Origin: Eutrophobius brisbanensis
GTDB lineage: Bacteria; Pseudomonadota; Gammaproteobacteria; Eutrophobiales; Eutrophobiaceae
Direction: 5' to 3'
Length of the DNA: 64,000 bases
NCBI GenBank assembly: GCA_038131795.1
Contig: JAYPQE010000003.1
Span: forward strand, 806,001 to 870,000
The notes under the pieces are model-generated. The model saw only the letters and a program-made list of their open reading frames with translations. It did no database searches and was not told where the DNA came from. Position 1 is the first letter of the stretch. Every line of letters begins with the position of its first letter. Below are positions 26,222 to 34,685 of the stretch, in pieces. Position numbers and translations under genes: made by a program.

Positions 26222-28114
26222 ATGAATTTTCAAAAATTATCAACAGTGGTGATGGGGGTACTATTGACCTTACCTGCCATTATTCATGCACAGGATGATA
26301 TTGCGGCCATATTGGGTTACCCCGACATGATTATCTACAACGGCAAGCTCATCACCATGGATGATGAAGGATTCAACAACCAGACCGGCACCATTGCAGA
26401 GGCCATGGCAGTCCGTGACGACACCATTCTGGCCGTTGGCAGTAACCAGGAAATTCGTCGTCTGGCAGGGCCCGATACCGAACAGATTGATCTTAATGGC
26501 CGTGCTGTACTACCCGGCATGATCCTCACCCATGAACACCCAACAGACTGGGCCTGGGTCGAACCTCTGGCGTTAAACCACGTCTTTCCGGAAGGTAATG
26601 ATCACATGGTCATCAAGTTCCTCGAGGGTGACGCTCAGACCCAACTGGACACCTGGGACGATGTCCTTGCCGAGGCAGTCAGAGAGGCTGATCCCGGGCA
26701 GTGGATCCTGTTGAGTTCAGACTGGGGTGCTAACTTTGAATACATGCCAGAACTGTTTCCTACCTTTCTCCCGGCCATTACCACAGAACGAATGGATGCT
26801 ATTGCCCCTAATAACCCGGTGAGAGTAAAAAATGCCTGGGTGGACGGCCTAGTTAATACGGCTGCATTAAATGAAGCCAAGCGGGTATTTCCTGAACAAC
26901 GTGTGGAAGGCCGCGGCAACCGAGGTCCCACAGGTCGCCAGTTGGAGCCGGACGTTATCCTGCACAACAAGGTGCATTTAAACGCAGAACTATTACGCGC
27001 TGTGATGGAGATGTGGGCCGCCCATGGTATCACCGTATACGGGTCTTCACCTTATACCATCGGTAATCTGCAAGCCCTGCGTATGCTGGATGAACAGGGC
27101 CGTATGCCCGGCCGATTTGCTTGGAGTTATACGGGACCGGATCTGCATTACCATACCTTGCGCCTGGTCTCGGCATTACTGGGCAACGGCACCGATTATC
27201 TCTGGAACATCGGTGCCCACGGTGAGCGATCAGGTGGTTCCTGTACCACCCTGCCCGCATCAGAACGGGTCAAGGCCCAGGAAAACTGCACCCTGGAACC
27301 CGGTGATGACGGCAGAAGGGTAAAAGAAGATATCGTCCGCAGTGGCGGCCGTGTGGGCGCCATGCACTCGGGTGGTGACCTGGACATCGACCACCTGTTG
27401 GATGTCATCGAAGAACAAAGCCGTAATGCCGGTTTTACCCTGGAGCAGATCCGTTCCAAGCGCCATGCCTTTGACCATGCCTCCGGTGCACCCAGGCCTG
27501 ATCAGATCCCGCGCATCAAACGTCTTGGCATGATGGTGAGTATGATCAATACGGTGATCTGGGAAAACCGTACCGGTTACAATACCTCATATCGACTACG
27601 AAACTATGGTGAAGAATACTTGCACTATGCAGTGCCCAGGAAAAGCGTAACCGATGCAGGTATTATGAACACACAGGAAATCGACAGGGCCTTGCCCCAT
27701 TACCTGTGGTACAACACCTGGGTAGGCATGACCCGCTACAATTCCGGTATCGACCGTACCCTGGCGCCGGAACAGGGCACAGACCTCGTTACCCAGCTTA
27801 AAGCGCTGACCATGTGGGGTGCTTATTACATTTACAAGGAACATAAGCTGGGCTCCCTCTCTGCGGGCAAACTGGCGGATTTCGTGGTACTGGACAGAGA
27901 CCTGCTTAATATCCCTACGGATGATATTCCTAACATCAAAACCCTGATGACCGTCATTGGCGGTAAAACCGTATTTATCAGCAATGGTCTTGCAGACGAG
28001 TTAAATACCGATCCGGTTGGTCTTTCTACCTGGCCCAGCCAGCCTCTTGAAAACCGATTGATCTTCAAGGGCCCACCACCCATACCGGATTACATGCGAG
28101 CCACCATGCAGTAA
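26222..28114 (+). CDS. Secreted YtcJ-like amidohydrolase (Amidohydro_3)
   Basis: Periplasmic metal-dependent hydrolase, 630 residues, with a signal peptide ending near IIHA-QDDIA (about residue 24). The amidohydrolase N-terminal strand PDMIIYNGKLITMDDEGF is followed by the metal motif HEH in ILTHEHPTDWAW. Later ligand candidates are in NIGAHGERSG and AFDHASGAPRPDQ. The C-terminal composite domain ends with GSLSAGKLADFVVLDRDL. Substrate cannot be predicted. GGGAGGG lies 5 nt before the ATG. The gene is visibly more GC-rich than its neighbours (one 60-base sample is about 62 percent against about 38 percent in mfd), which suggests different codon use or acquisition. The next gene follows after 5 bp. 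Confidence 0.85.
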   Translation: MNFQKLSTVVMGVLLTLPAIIHAQDDIAAILGYPDMIIYNGKLITMDDEGFNNQTGTIAEAMAVRDDTILAVGSNQEIRRLAGPDTEQIDLNGRAVLPGMILTHEHPTDWAWVEPLALNHVFPEGNDHMVIKFLEGDAQTQLDTWDDVLAEAVREADPGQWILLSSDWGANFEYMPELFPTFLPAITTERMDAIAPNNPVRVKNAWVDGLVNTAALNEAKRVFPEQRVEGRGNRGPTGRQLEPDVILHNKVHLNAELLRAVMEMWAAHGITVYGSSPYTIGNLQALRMLDEQGRMPGRFAWSYTGPDLHYHTLRLVSALLGNGTDYLWNIGAHGERSGGSCTTLPASERVKAQENCTLEPGDDGRRVKEDIVRSGGRVGAMHSGGDLDIDHLLDVIEEQSRNAGFTLEQIRSKRHAFDHASGAPRPDQIPRIKRLGMMVSMINTVIWENRTGYNTSYRLRNYGEEYLHYAVPRKSVTDAGIMNTQEIDRALPHYLWYNTWVGMTRYNSGIDRTLAPEQGTDLVTQLKALTMWGAYYIYKEHKLGSLSAGKLADFVVLDRDLLNIPTDDIPNIKTLMTVIGGKTVFISNGLADELNTDPVGLSTWPSQPLENRLIFKGPPPIPDYMRATMQ

Positions 28115-28119
28115 TAAGT

Positions 28120-28470
28120 ATGCGTTACTATATAATTATATTAATTTTCATGCTTCATTCCCCGGCATTTGCCGGGGATGAAGACATGAATCCCACTGCC
28201 TACCAGGTCTTCGATCCGGTCACCGGCTACATGATCCCGGCAGACCAGCTGCCACCTCAGGAGCACACACCAGTTACAACAGCTGATTCCACCACGCCCA
28301 ATACATCAACTGCTGCAAGCAGCCAGTCCATGACATCTCAGACATCGACAGCTGAAGAAACAAACCAGTCACCCATGTGGATGTATCTTGTGGCAGGCGC
28401 AATAATTCTTGGTGGTTTTGCAGCGTGGGTGAGAAATAAAGGAAAGATAAGCAATAGTAATCTGGATTAA
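28120..28470 (+). CDS. Small secreted, C-terminally anchored membrane protein, unknown
   Basis: I do not recognise this 116-residue protein. It has a signal peptide (MRYYIIILIFMLHSPAFA-GDED), a short conserved-looking motif NPTAYQVFDPVTGYMIPADQ, then a linker of about 50 residues dominated by Ser, Thr and Gln. A single transmembrane helix (MWMYLVAGAIILGGFAAWV) and a short basic tail follow. The expected topology is periplasmic domain outside, tail in the cytoplasm. It begins 5 bp after the amidohydrolase stop without its own clear ribosome-binding site, so coupled translation is likely. It may anchor or assist that enzyme. Confidence 0.7.
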   Translation: MRYYIIILIFMLHSPAFAGDEDMNPTAYQVFDPVTGYMIPADQLPPQEHTPVTTADSTTPNTSTAASSQSMTSQTSTAEETNQSPMWMYLVAGAIILGGFAAWVRNKGKISNSNLD

Positions 28471-28490
28471 AAAACCATCAATTTATTTGG

Positions 28491-29279
28491 CTAGGCCGCT
28501 AAGCTTTTTAGAAATTCCTTATATTTTTCTTTTCCTTGCTGTTCCCACACCTCCAGGCAGGCCGTGCCAATAATGGCAATATCTGCCTTGCCCTTTAATG
28601 CGTTGACTTGTTCTGTGGTCTTGATCCCAAACCCCATGGCCAATGGCAGGTCTGTGGCCTTGCGGCAACGTTGAATGTATTCAGAGATAGAATCGTCAAA
28701 ACTGGTAGCTTTTCCTGTAACGCCTTTCCTGGCGACACAATAGAGAAAGCCTGAGGCGTGATCTGCGATCTGTTGCATCCTATCATCTGAATTCACCGGG
28801 GTCATGATTTGAATGTGGTCCAGATCGTGTTGTTTTCCTGCCTTGTCCAGCTCTACACCTGACTCCATGGGCAGATCGGCGATGATATATCCGCTGCCGC
28901 CAGCAGTTTTAAGTCTTTTGCAAAATGCCACCTCACCCATGGTAAACACACTGTTGTAGTAGCCCATAAACAGCAAGGGGAAGTCGAAGGCATCCGATGC
29001 CTTCTGGAAAAAATTGAAATAGTCGTCCCAGTGGATGTTATGTTCCAGGGCACCCTGATTGGCCTTGATGAAGGCTGGGCCATCTGCGATGGGTTCGCTG
29101 AATGGCAGTTGAAGTTCCACGAGGTCAACATTGGCCTCGGCCATGCATTCCAGCATGGCCCAGTTGTCCTCCAGTGATGGATAACCGACGACGGCGTGGG
29201 TCATGAGGAGAATTTCTTTTTCCTTCAGCCTGGAGCGGATGTAGGGTTCCAGAGATTTATTTTTTGGTTCTTTGGTCAT
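28491..29279 (-). CDS. trpA: Tryptophan synthase alpha subunit
   Basis: Cleaves indole-3-glycerol phosphate to indole. Catalytic residues are present: E55 in VDLVELQLPFSEP and D66 in PIADGP. The phosphate-binding GFGIKTTEQVNALKGKADIA and IIGTA segments are intact. Length 262 is normal. The usual ELGxPFSDP is ELQLPFSEP, so it is a divergent member. It lies 122 bp downstream of trpB, without trpF or trpC nearby. Confidence 0.93.
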   Translation of the reverse strand: MTKEPKNKSLEPYIRSRLKEKEILLMTHAVVGYPSLEDNWAMLECMAEANVDLVELQLPFSEPIADGPAFIKANQGALEHNIHWDDYFNFFQKASDAFDFPLLFMGYYNSVFTMGEVAFCKRLKTAGGSGYIIADLPMESGVELDKAGKQHDLDHIQIMTPVNSDDRMQQIADHASGFLYCVARKGVTGKATSFDDSISEYIQRCRKATDLPLAMGFGIKTTEQVNALKGKADIAIIGTACLEVWEQQGKEKYKEFLKSLAA

Positions 29280-29352
29280 GTTTTATATTTTAAATAATGC
29301 GTCTGTTTCACTGACACTTCAATTAATTTGATTATGGCCTCGGCTTTGCTCC

Positions 29353-29401
29353 TGCTTCGCTCTACCACCTACATCCATACAGGCGTTCGCGGGAATGACG
29401 G
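29353..29401. repeat. Possible dispersed-repeat fragment between trpB and trpA
   Basis: The segment reads GCGTTCGCGGGAATGACGG at 29383-29401, with CCTACATCCATACAG before it. Read on the other strand it is CGTCATTCCCGCGAACGC followed by CTGTATGGATG. This resembles the CGTCATTCCCGCGAA-type dispersed repeats common in proteobacterial intergenic DNA, but degenerate. Only one copy is in the window, so repetition is not shown. Confidence 0.3.
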
Positions 29402-30661
29402 TTATTTTTTTACTTTACTTTTCAAAAATTCATTCCACTTTTCATCTTTCAGGGCATCGGCAATTGTAAAAATGTCTTTATCGCCTCGACCAGAAAGGTT
29501 CACCAGGATATTTCTGTCCTTGCCCATTTGTTTAGCTTCCTTTAACGCATGGACGATGGCATGGGTACTTTCCAATGCCGGTATCACACCTTCATTCTTT
29601 ACTGTCAGTTTAAATGCCTCAATAACTTCTTTATCTGTAGCCGATTCAAAACGAACCCTGCCCTCAGTATGCAGATATGCCAGTATGGGCCCCACGCCTA
29701 TGTAATCCAGACCGGCGGAAACGGAATGTGTATCCTTCATCTGGCCTTCTGTGTCCTGCAGGAAATAGGTCTTGTAACCCTGGGCCACTCCGATATGGCC
29801 CTGGCCGCTGGCGATGCGGGCGGCATGTTGTCCACTTTCAGCACCTTCACCGCCGGCCTCGACGCCAATGAGTTCCACATTCTTATCGTCAAGAAATCCT
29901 GAGAATATTCCACTGGCATTGGAACCACCGCCCACACAGGCAATGACCTGGTCCGGCAGCTTGCCGATCCTGTCCTGCATTTGTTGCCGCGCCTCGGTGC
30001 CGATAATGGACTGAAACCAGGTAACCATTAATGGAAACGGATGAGGACCACAGACCGTCCCCAATGCATAATGGGTATCAGCCATGGAGTCCGCCCAGTC
30101 GCGCATGGCGGCATTGATGGCGTCCTTGAGCGTTGCCGTACCATCTTCCACTGCGATCACTTTGGAACCGAGCTGTTCCATCCAGAACACATTGGGACGC
30201 TGTCTGGCCACATCTTCCGCACCCATATAAATGGTACAGTCCAGTCCCAGCCTGGCCGCCATGGTTGCAGTGGCCACACCGTGCTGTCCTGCACCAGTCT
30301 CGGCAATGATCCGTTTCTTGCCCATGCGCTTTACCAGAAGGCCCTGCCCCATGACGTTATTGGCCTTATGGGCACCGGTATGGTTGAGGTCTTCCCGTTT
30401 TAAGTAGATGTTAGCCCCTCCGCAGTATTTGGTAAGGTTTTCACAGAAGGTTATGGGTGTAGGCCGACAGGAGTATGACGACATTAATTGGAGATATTCC
30501 TCCCAGAACCCTGGATCCTTGCATACCATCTCAAATGCATCACACAATTCGGCAATGGTCTCGTGGAGGATTTCGGGGATATAGGCCCCACCGAATTCAC
30601 CAAAAAATCCTTCGCGGCCGGTCTCAAACTCAAAGAGCTGGTTGAACATCTGGTTTGTCAT
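29402..30661 (-). CDS. trpB: Tryptophan synthase beta subunit
   Basis: PLP enzyme joining indole and serine. The pyridoxal lysine is K99 in LNHTGAHKANN. The phosphate cradle GGGSNASGIFSGF and the SGRGDKDIF segment are intact. The protein has 419 residues and ends with basic KKSKVKK-type residues. The N-terminal FFGEFGGAYIPEILHETI and the insertion SSYSCRPTPITFCENL differ from the enterobacterial form and look like a separate TrpB subgroup. The two genes form an isolated trpB-trpA pair. Confidence 0.95.
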   Translation of the reverse strand: MTNQMFNQLFEFETGREGFFGEFGGAYIPEILHETIAELCDAFEMVCKDPGFWEEYLQLMSSYSCRPTPITFCENLTKYCGGANIYLKREDLNHTGAHKANNVMGQGLLVKRMGKKRIIAETGAGQHGVATATMAARLGLDCTIYMGAEDVARQRPNVFWMEQLGSKVIAVEDGTATLKDAINAAMRDWADSMADTHYALGTVCGPHPFPLMVTWFQSIIGTEARQQMQDRIGKLPDQVIACVGGGSNASGIFSGFLDDKNVELIGVEAGGEGAESGQHAARIASGQGHIGVAQGYKTYFLQDTEGQMKDTHSVSAGLDYIGVGPILAYLHTEGRVRFESATDKEVIEAFKLTVKNEGVIPALESTHAIVHALKEAKQMGKDRNILVNLSGRGDKDIFTIADALKDEKWNEFLKSKVKK

Positions 30662-30716
30662 TATTGTCTAGACCTGAAAATCATAAATTGTGGTTAGTAT
30701 ACATCGTCTGCGGTGT

Positions 30717-31298
30717 TCAGGCCTTGAGCCATCCCTGTCCTACGGCATAATCAACTTTATTGACAATCCAATTATATATCTCTGGACTCTCTTTCTCTAT
30801 AAATTGATGCACACTTAAAACCTGGTCCTTATGTATACCATGTTCTTTCCATGATCTGCCTTCACTCCTGATATTCAACATAAACGGTAACAGCCGATCA
30901 ATTATCTTGACCAGTCCTGCCTCTTTAGAGCGACCGGTTTCCTGCTCTTCCCAAAGATCAGGTAATTCTGCCACTGAATTTCCCGGATGAGCAGCAATTC
31001 GTTTTACACATTGACGCTCTGCATTATGTGCAACATCCCTATTTTCACTATATATGAAGGTATCACCGGCATCAATCTCACCCAGGTCATGGATAAGTGC
31101 GAGTTTTATTAACTTTAAAACATCATATTCATGCGGTAATTGCTCTGCGATTAGCCAACAGGCCATGGCCAGATGCCAGGAGTGTTCAGCGGAATTTTCC
31201 AGCCGCTTTCCGCCTTTGATATAGGTACGTCGGGTAACACCCTTGAGTTTATCTATTTCAAACAGAAATTCAGTGATATTTTCTATCTCATTGGGCAC
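30717..31298 (-). CDS. HD-domain phosphohydrolase, YfbR/HDDC2-like
   Basis: Probable metal-dependent phosphohydrolase of the HD_3 group (193 residues), related to 5'-deoxynucleotidases. The metal set is visible: H39 in NSAEHSWHLA, H70-D71 in ALIHDLGEIDAGD and a distal Asp in VKIIDRLLPFMLN near residue 139. Substrate is uncertain; bacterial relatives act on dNMPs. It is in the same direction as trpB but 55 bp upstream of it, and also 77 bp from the next gene, so operon membership is unclear. Confidence 0.82.
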   Translation of the reverse strand: MPNEIENITEFLFEIDKLKGVTRRTYIKGGKRLENSAEHSWHLAMACWLIAEQLPHEYDVLKLIKLALIHDLGEIDAGDTFIYSENRDVAHNAERQCVKRIAAHPGNSVAELPDLWEEQETGRSKEAGLVKIIDRLLPFMLNIRSEGRSWKEHGIHKDQVLSVHQFIEKESPEIYNWIVNKVDYAVGQGWLKA

Positions 31299-31375
31299 AG
31301 CAAATCTCCTGACAATTCAGATAGGCGATTGATTATACGGGAATCTGTCCAGGATATGACGCTTTGCGGTCACAT

Positions 31376-32251
31376 TTACCTTCTTAAAAAGGCATCCAGT
31401 ATCACCCCAACCTGTTCCGGTTGCTCCAGATGTATCATATGACCTGTATCTTCTATAAGGATTTCCATAAATCGTTTAATTGCGTGATGAATCTCATCTT
31501 TATGTCGATAACTGGTATAGCTGCCATAGACCCATGACTGTCTTCCAAGCAGGAGTAACACATCTGCCTGTATCTGTTGCCAACAACTCAAAACTTCAGC
31601 GCGGCGGTACAAGATGGGATTGACCCGTTTATGGGCCGGATCATGCTTAATGGGATAATTACCCTCATTCGTTTTTGCGGTCCAATAGTCTGAGAGGAAC
31701 TCTGCCCTGTCTATATCAATACGGGGCGCCAGTTGTTTAATTTGTTGGACCACTTTTTCGCGGTTGGGATAAGTGACAAAGGAAATATCAGATCCAATCT
31801 GATCAAGCCACTTGGAATAATGGTGTGGTGCCTGCCCAGGGTCACTATCAGATAATCCGATGGCATCCAGACTGACTGCATGGCTAACGCGATCCGGGCG
31901 TACACCGGCATATAACCAGGCCACATTCCCACCCATGCTGTGACCTGCCAACCGAATGCTTGTATCCGGGGTAAAATGCGCAATGATGGCCTCAAGATCT
32001 GCCAGGTAATCCGGGAACCAGTAACCACCAGGATTCCACTGAGTATCACCAAAACCACGCCAGTCTGGTGCTATCAGGTACCAGTCGTCTTTCATGTTAT
32101 CAACGATAAACTGAAAGGCCATGCCCACATCTGCCCAGCCATGTAGCAGGTAAACAGGCTCACAGGACTCATCTCCCCAGGTGTTGACCCGGTAAGTTAA
32201 ACCTCGGATTTCGATATCATGGTGGGTAGGATGTTTTATTGCCTGATACAT
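31376..32251 (-). CDS. Alpha/beta hydrolase
   Basis: Cytoplasmic alpha/beta-fold hydrolase, about 291 residues. The oxyanion turn is in LLHGWADVG, the nucleophile elbow is GHSMGG (Ser in LAGHSMGGNVAWLYAG) and the distal His is in DTGHMIHLEQPE. The substrate is unknown. The open frame extends upstream to 32371, across the divergent aminotransferase start. I prefer the ATG at 32251, giving MYQAIKHPTHHD, because the upstream part is poorly structured. ATG 32293 or 32305 remain possible; none has a good ribosome-binding site. Confidence 0.8.
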   Translation of the reverse strand: MYQAIKHPTHHDIEIRGLTYRVNTWGDESCEPVYLLHGWADVGMAFQFIVDNMKDDWYLIAPDWRGFGDTQWNPGGYWFPDYLADLEAIIAHFTPDTSIRLAGHSMGGNVAWLYAGVRPDRVSHAVSLDAIGLSDSDPGQAPHHYSKWLDQIGSDISFVTYPNREKVVQQIKQLAPRIDIDRAEFLSDYWTAKTNEGNYPIKHDPAHKRVNPILYRRAEVLSCWQQIQADVLLLLGRQSWVYGSYTSYRHKDEIHHAIKRFMEILIEDTGHMIHLEQPEQVGVILDAFLRR

Positions 32252-32332
32252 ATTATTTTCTATAGACGTCCTGGCGCCGTAATTGTGAAGCATATGAGGT
32301 ATCATGAACAGACACAATACCCCAAATAAGTG

Positions 32333-33469
32333 ATGATTGACCTTAAGCTGATAGAACGAGAGTTTCCTCAAGACGAGGGGCTATATTATCTTAACCATGC
32401 CGCAGTTGCCCCCTGGCCTGCCAGGACCGCCCAGGCAGTCAAACAGTTTGCCGAAGAAAATGTGCGCCAGGGAGCAAAAGACTATGCCAACTGGTTGGCA
32501 AAGGAAAAACAACTTAGACGGCAACTACAGTCACTGATAAATGCCCCTTCGGTCAATGATATCGCCTTACTTAAAAATACCTCAGAAGGCATCTCCATGG
32601 TGGCTTGTGGCATTGACTGGCAGAGGGGAGAAAATATTGTCAGCTCCAATGAAGAGTTTCCCTCAAACCGTATTCCCTGGGAGGCGCAACAGGACAGGGG
32701 AGTGGAATTCAGGGAGGTGGCCCTACAGGTTGCTGATCCGGAGCAGGCTTTAATGGATGCCTGTGATAACCGTACCCGACTAATGGCTATCAGTTCAGTG
32801 CAATATGCCAGTGGTCGGCGAATGGATCTTATGCGTCTCGGTCAGTTCTGTCATGCAAACCAGATCCTGTTTTGCGTGGATGCCATTCAGAGTTTGGGGG
32901 CATTCACCATGGATGCCCAGGCCATTCATGCGGACTTTATGATGGCAGACGGCCATAAATGGATGTTGGGCCCGGAAGGGATTGCACTTTTTTATGCCAC
33001 AGAATCAGCCCGGCAACACCTCACACTAAACCAGTTTGGCTGGCATATGGTGGAAAATTTTGGGGATTACGATACTCGGGAATGGTCACCGGCAAGATCA
33101 TCCAGAAAATTTGAATGTGGCAGCAACAACCTGATGGGTATACATGCCTTGTCTGCGAGTTTATCGCTGTTTGAAGAGGTTGGAATGAACAACGTTCAGC
33201 AACATGTCCTGGAGAATAGCCAGTATATTATTCACCGCTTGAGTGAAAACAGTCAGATAAAGGTCATCAGCCCTGTGCATGAAGGGGAATATGCCGGGAT
33301 AGTGACCTTTCAGGTAAAAGGCCAGGACCATGGGGCATTACATCGTCAATTGCTGACTAAACAGGTTATCTGTGCCCATCGAGGTGGTGGTATTCGCTTC
33401 TCGCCTCACTTCTATACCCGTCGCATAGATATTGATAAAACACTTGATATTTTATACTTAACTATCTAA
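32333..33469 (+). CDS. Class V aminotransferase-fold PLP enzyme
   Basis: PLP enzyme of the NifS/isopenicillin-epimerase fold, 378 residues. The pyridoxal lysine is in MMADGHKWMLGPEG at about residue 209. The N-terminal YYLNHAAVAPWPARTAQAV is typical of the family. The C-terminus has HRGGGIRFSPHFYT, which binds the substrate carboxylate. The catalytic Cys loop of cysteine desulfurases is not evident, so transamination, elimination or epimerisation are all possible. A GTG at 32330 precedes the ATG at 32333 directly. It is divergent from the alpha/beta hydrolase. Confidence 0.82.
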   Translation: MIDLKLIEREFPQDEGLYYLNHAAVAPWPARTAQAVKQFAEENVRQGAKDYANWLAKEKQLRRQLQSLINAPSVNDIALLKNTSEGISMVACGIDWQRGENIVSSNEEFPSNRIPWEAQQDRGVEFREVALQVADPEQALMDACDNRTRLMAISSVQYASGRRMDLMRLGQFCHANQILFCVDAIQSLGAFTMDAQAIHADFMMADGHKWMLGPEGIALFYATESARQHLTLNQFGWHMVENFGDYDTREWSPARSSRKFECGSNNLMGIHALSASLSLFEEVGMNNVQQHVLENSQYIIHRLSENSQIKVISPVHEGEYAGIVTFQVKGQDHGALHRQLLTKQVICAHRGGGIRFSPHFYTRRIDIDKTLDILYLTI

Positions 33470-33470
33470 T

Positions 33471-34235
33471 TTAATTGAAAAATAAATCTATATAATTACG
33501 TGTACTGACGTCGGCAATCCGCTCCAGTGATACCCCCCTCAGTTCTGCCATGTATTCGGCCACATGTCGCACGAAGGCAGGCTGATTCTGCTTTCCCCGG
33601 TAAGGTACCGGCGCCAGATAAGGTGAGTCTGTCTCCACCAGGAACCTGTCCTCAGGCACCTGTTTTGCCACCTCTTTGAGTTCAGTGGCACTCTTAAAGG
33701 TAACAATCCCGGAGAAGGAGATATAAAAATTTAATTCTATGGCTGCCATAGCGGTATCATAATCATCGACAAAACAGTGCATGACTCCTCCCACCTGGTC
33801 GGCCCCCTCCTCTCTTAATAGCTGAATAACATCCTGTTTAGCATCCCGGCTGTGGACTATTAGGGGTTTGTTGACCGTCTTTGCTACCTGTATATGGTCG
33901 CGAAACCGTTTACGTTGCCAGGTGAGGTCGCCCTGGCTGCGAAAATAATCCAGACCAGTTTCACCAATGGCAATGACATCCTGATCCCGTCCCCATTGAA
34001 CCATCTCATCAATGTCGATATCCCCAGTGGTTTCAGTATTTGGATGTATCCCTACTGAGGCGTTTACATTGTCATATCCCCTGGCGAGCTTTAACACATC
34101 CGGAAAGCTTTCCATATCAATACTCACACAAAGCATTTCACTTACGGCATTTTTACGGGCATTTTCCAGGATTTCATCTACCCCACCTTCGGCTTCGATC
34201 ATGGGTAGATGGCAGTGGGAGTCTATTAATTGCAT
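33471..34235 (-). CDS. TatD-family DNase (YcfH type)
   Basis: Metal-dependent hydrolase of 254 residues. Ligands are in DSHCHL (H7, H9), the ASVGIHPN segment, GETGLDYFR, VHSRDAK and VETDSPYLAPVPYRGK. This is the TatD/YcfH family associated with 3'-5' nuclease activity. In E. coli the paralogue ycfH follows holB, as here apart from pilZ. It converges with the aminotransferase gene, 1 bp apart. The 87 bp up to pilZ show nothing notable. Confidence 0.92.
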   Translation of the reverse strand: MQLIDSHCHLPMIEAEGGVDEILENARKNAVSEMLCVSIDMESFPDVLKLARGYDNVNASVGIHPNTETTGDIDIDEMVQWGRDQDVIAIGETGLDYFRSQGDLTWQRKRFRDHIQVAKTVNKPLIVHSRDAKQDVIQLLREEGADQVGGVMHCFVDDYDTAMAAIELNFYISFSGIVTFKSATELKEVAKQVPEDRFLVETDSPYLAPVPYRGKQNQPAFVRHVAEYMAELRGVSLERIADVSTRNYIDLFFN

Positions 34236-34322
34236 ATGAAGTCAGTGAGGCGTGAGGTGTTAGGAGTGCAGAGAATATATTTTCCGCGCTTATCACACGG
34301 ATACGGGTACACCATTGTTCTG

Positions 34323-34682
34323 TTAGATAGTCTGAGTAGGCCTGTCAGACGACAACGCCTCGGCCAGCTGATTTTCAATCTTGTGTTTGGTGGCGCCCTT
34401 ATCCAGTTCGCTGAACTGAACGCCGATACCGGCGGTTTTATTGCTCTGGGCACCCTTGGGGGTAATCCAGACTACACGTCCTGCTATGGGAAGCTTTTCC
34501 TTACTATCCATCAAGGTCAATAACATGAAGACTTCATCTCCCAGCTTATAGTCCTTGGCCGTGGGTATAAATAGCCCACCATTTTTGATAAACGGCATAT
34601 AGGATGCGTATAAGGCACTTTTGTCCCTGATTGTCAGAGATAAAATTCCCTGTCTTGGATCACGACCACCTGCTGCTGCCAC
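34323..34682 (-). CDS. pilZ: PilZ, type IV pilus biogenesis protein
   Basis: Canonical PilZ of the type IV pilus system, 119 residues: GILSLTIRDKSALYASYMPF, NGGLFIPT and NKTAGIGVQF. Like the Pseudomonas founding member it lacks the N-terminal RxxxR and the D/NxSxxG motif that bind cyclic di-GMP in other PilZ domains. It is located immediately downstream of holB, as in Pseudomonas. It implies that the organism has type IV pili. Confidence 0.95.
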   Translation of the reverse strand: MAAAGGRDPRQGILSLTIRDKSALYASYMPFIKNGGLFIPTAKDYKLGDEVFMLLTLMDSKEKLPIAGRVVWITPKGAQSNKTAGIGVQFSELDKGATKHKIENQLAEALSSDRPTQTI

Positions 34683-34685
34683 TGA

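Noticed and set aside
34236..34322. Repeated GAGGYG-like bases between tatD and pilZ
   Set aside because: Too short and irregular to call a repeat.
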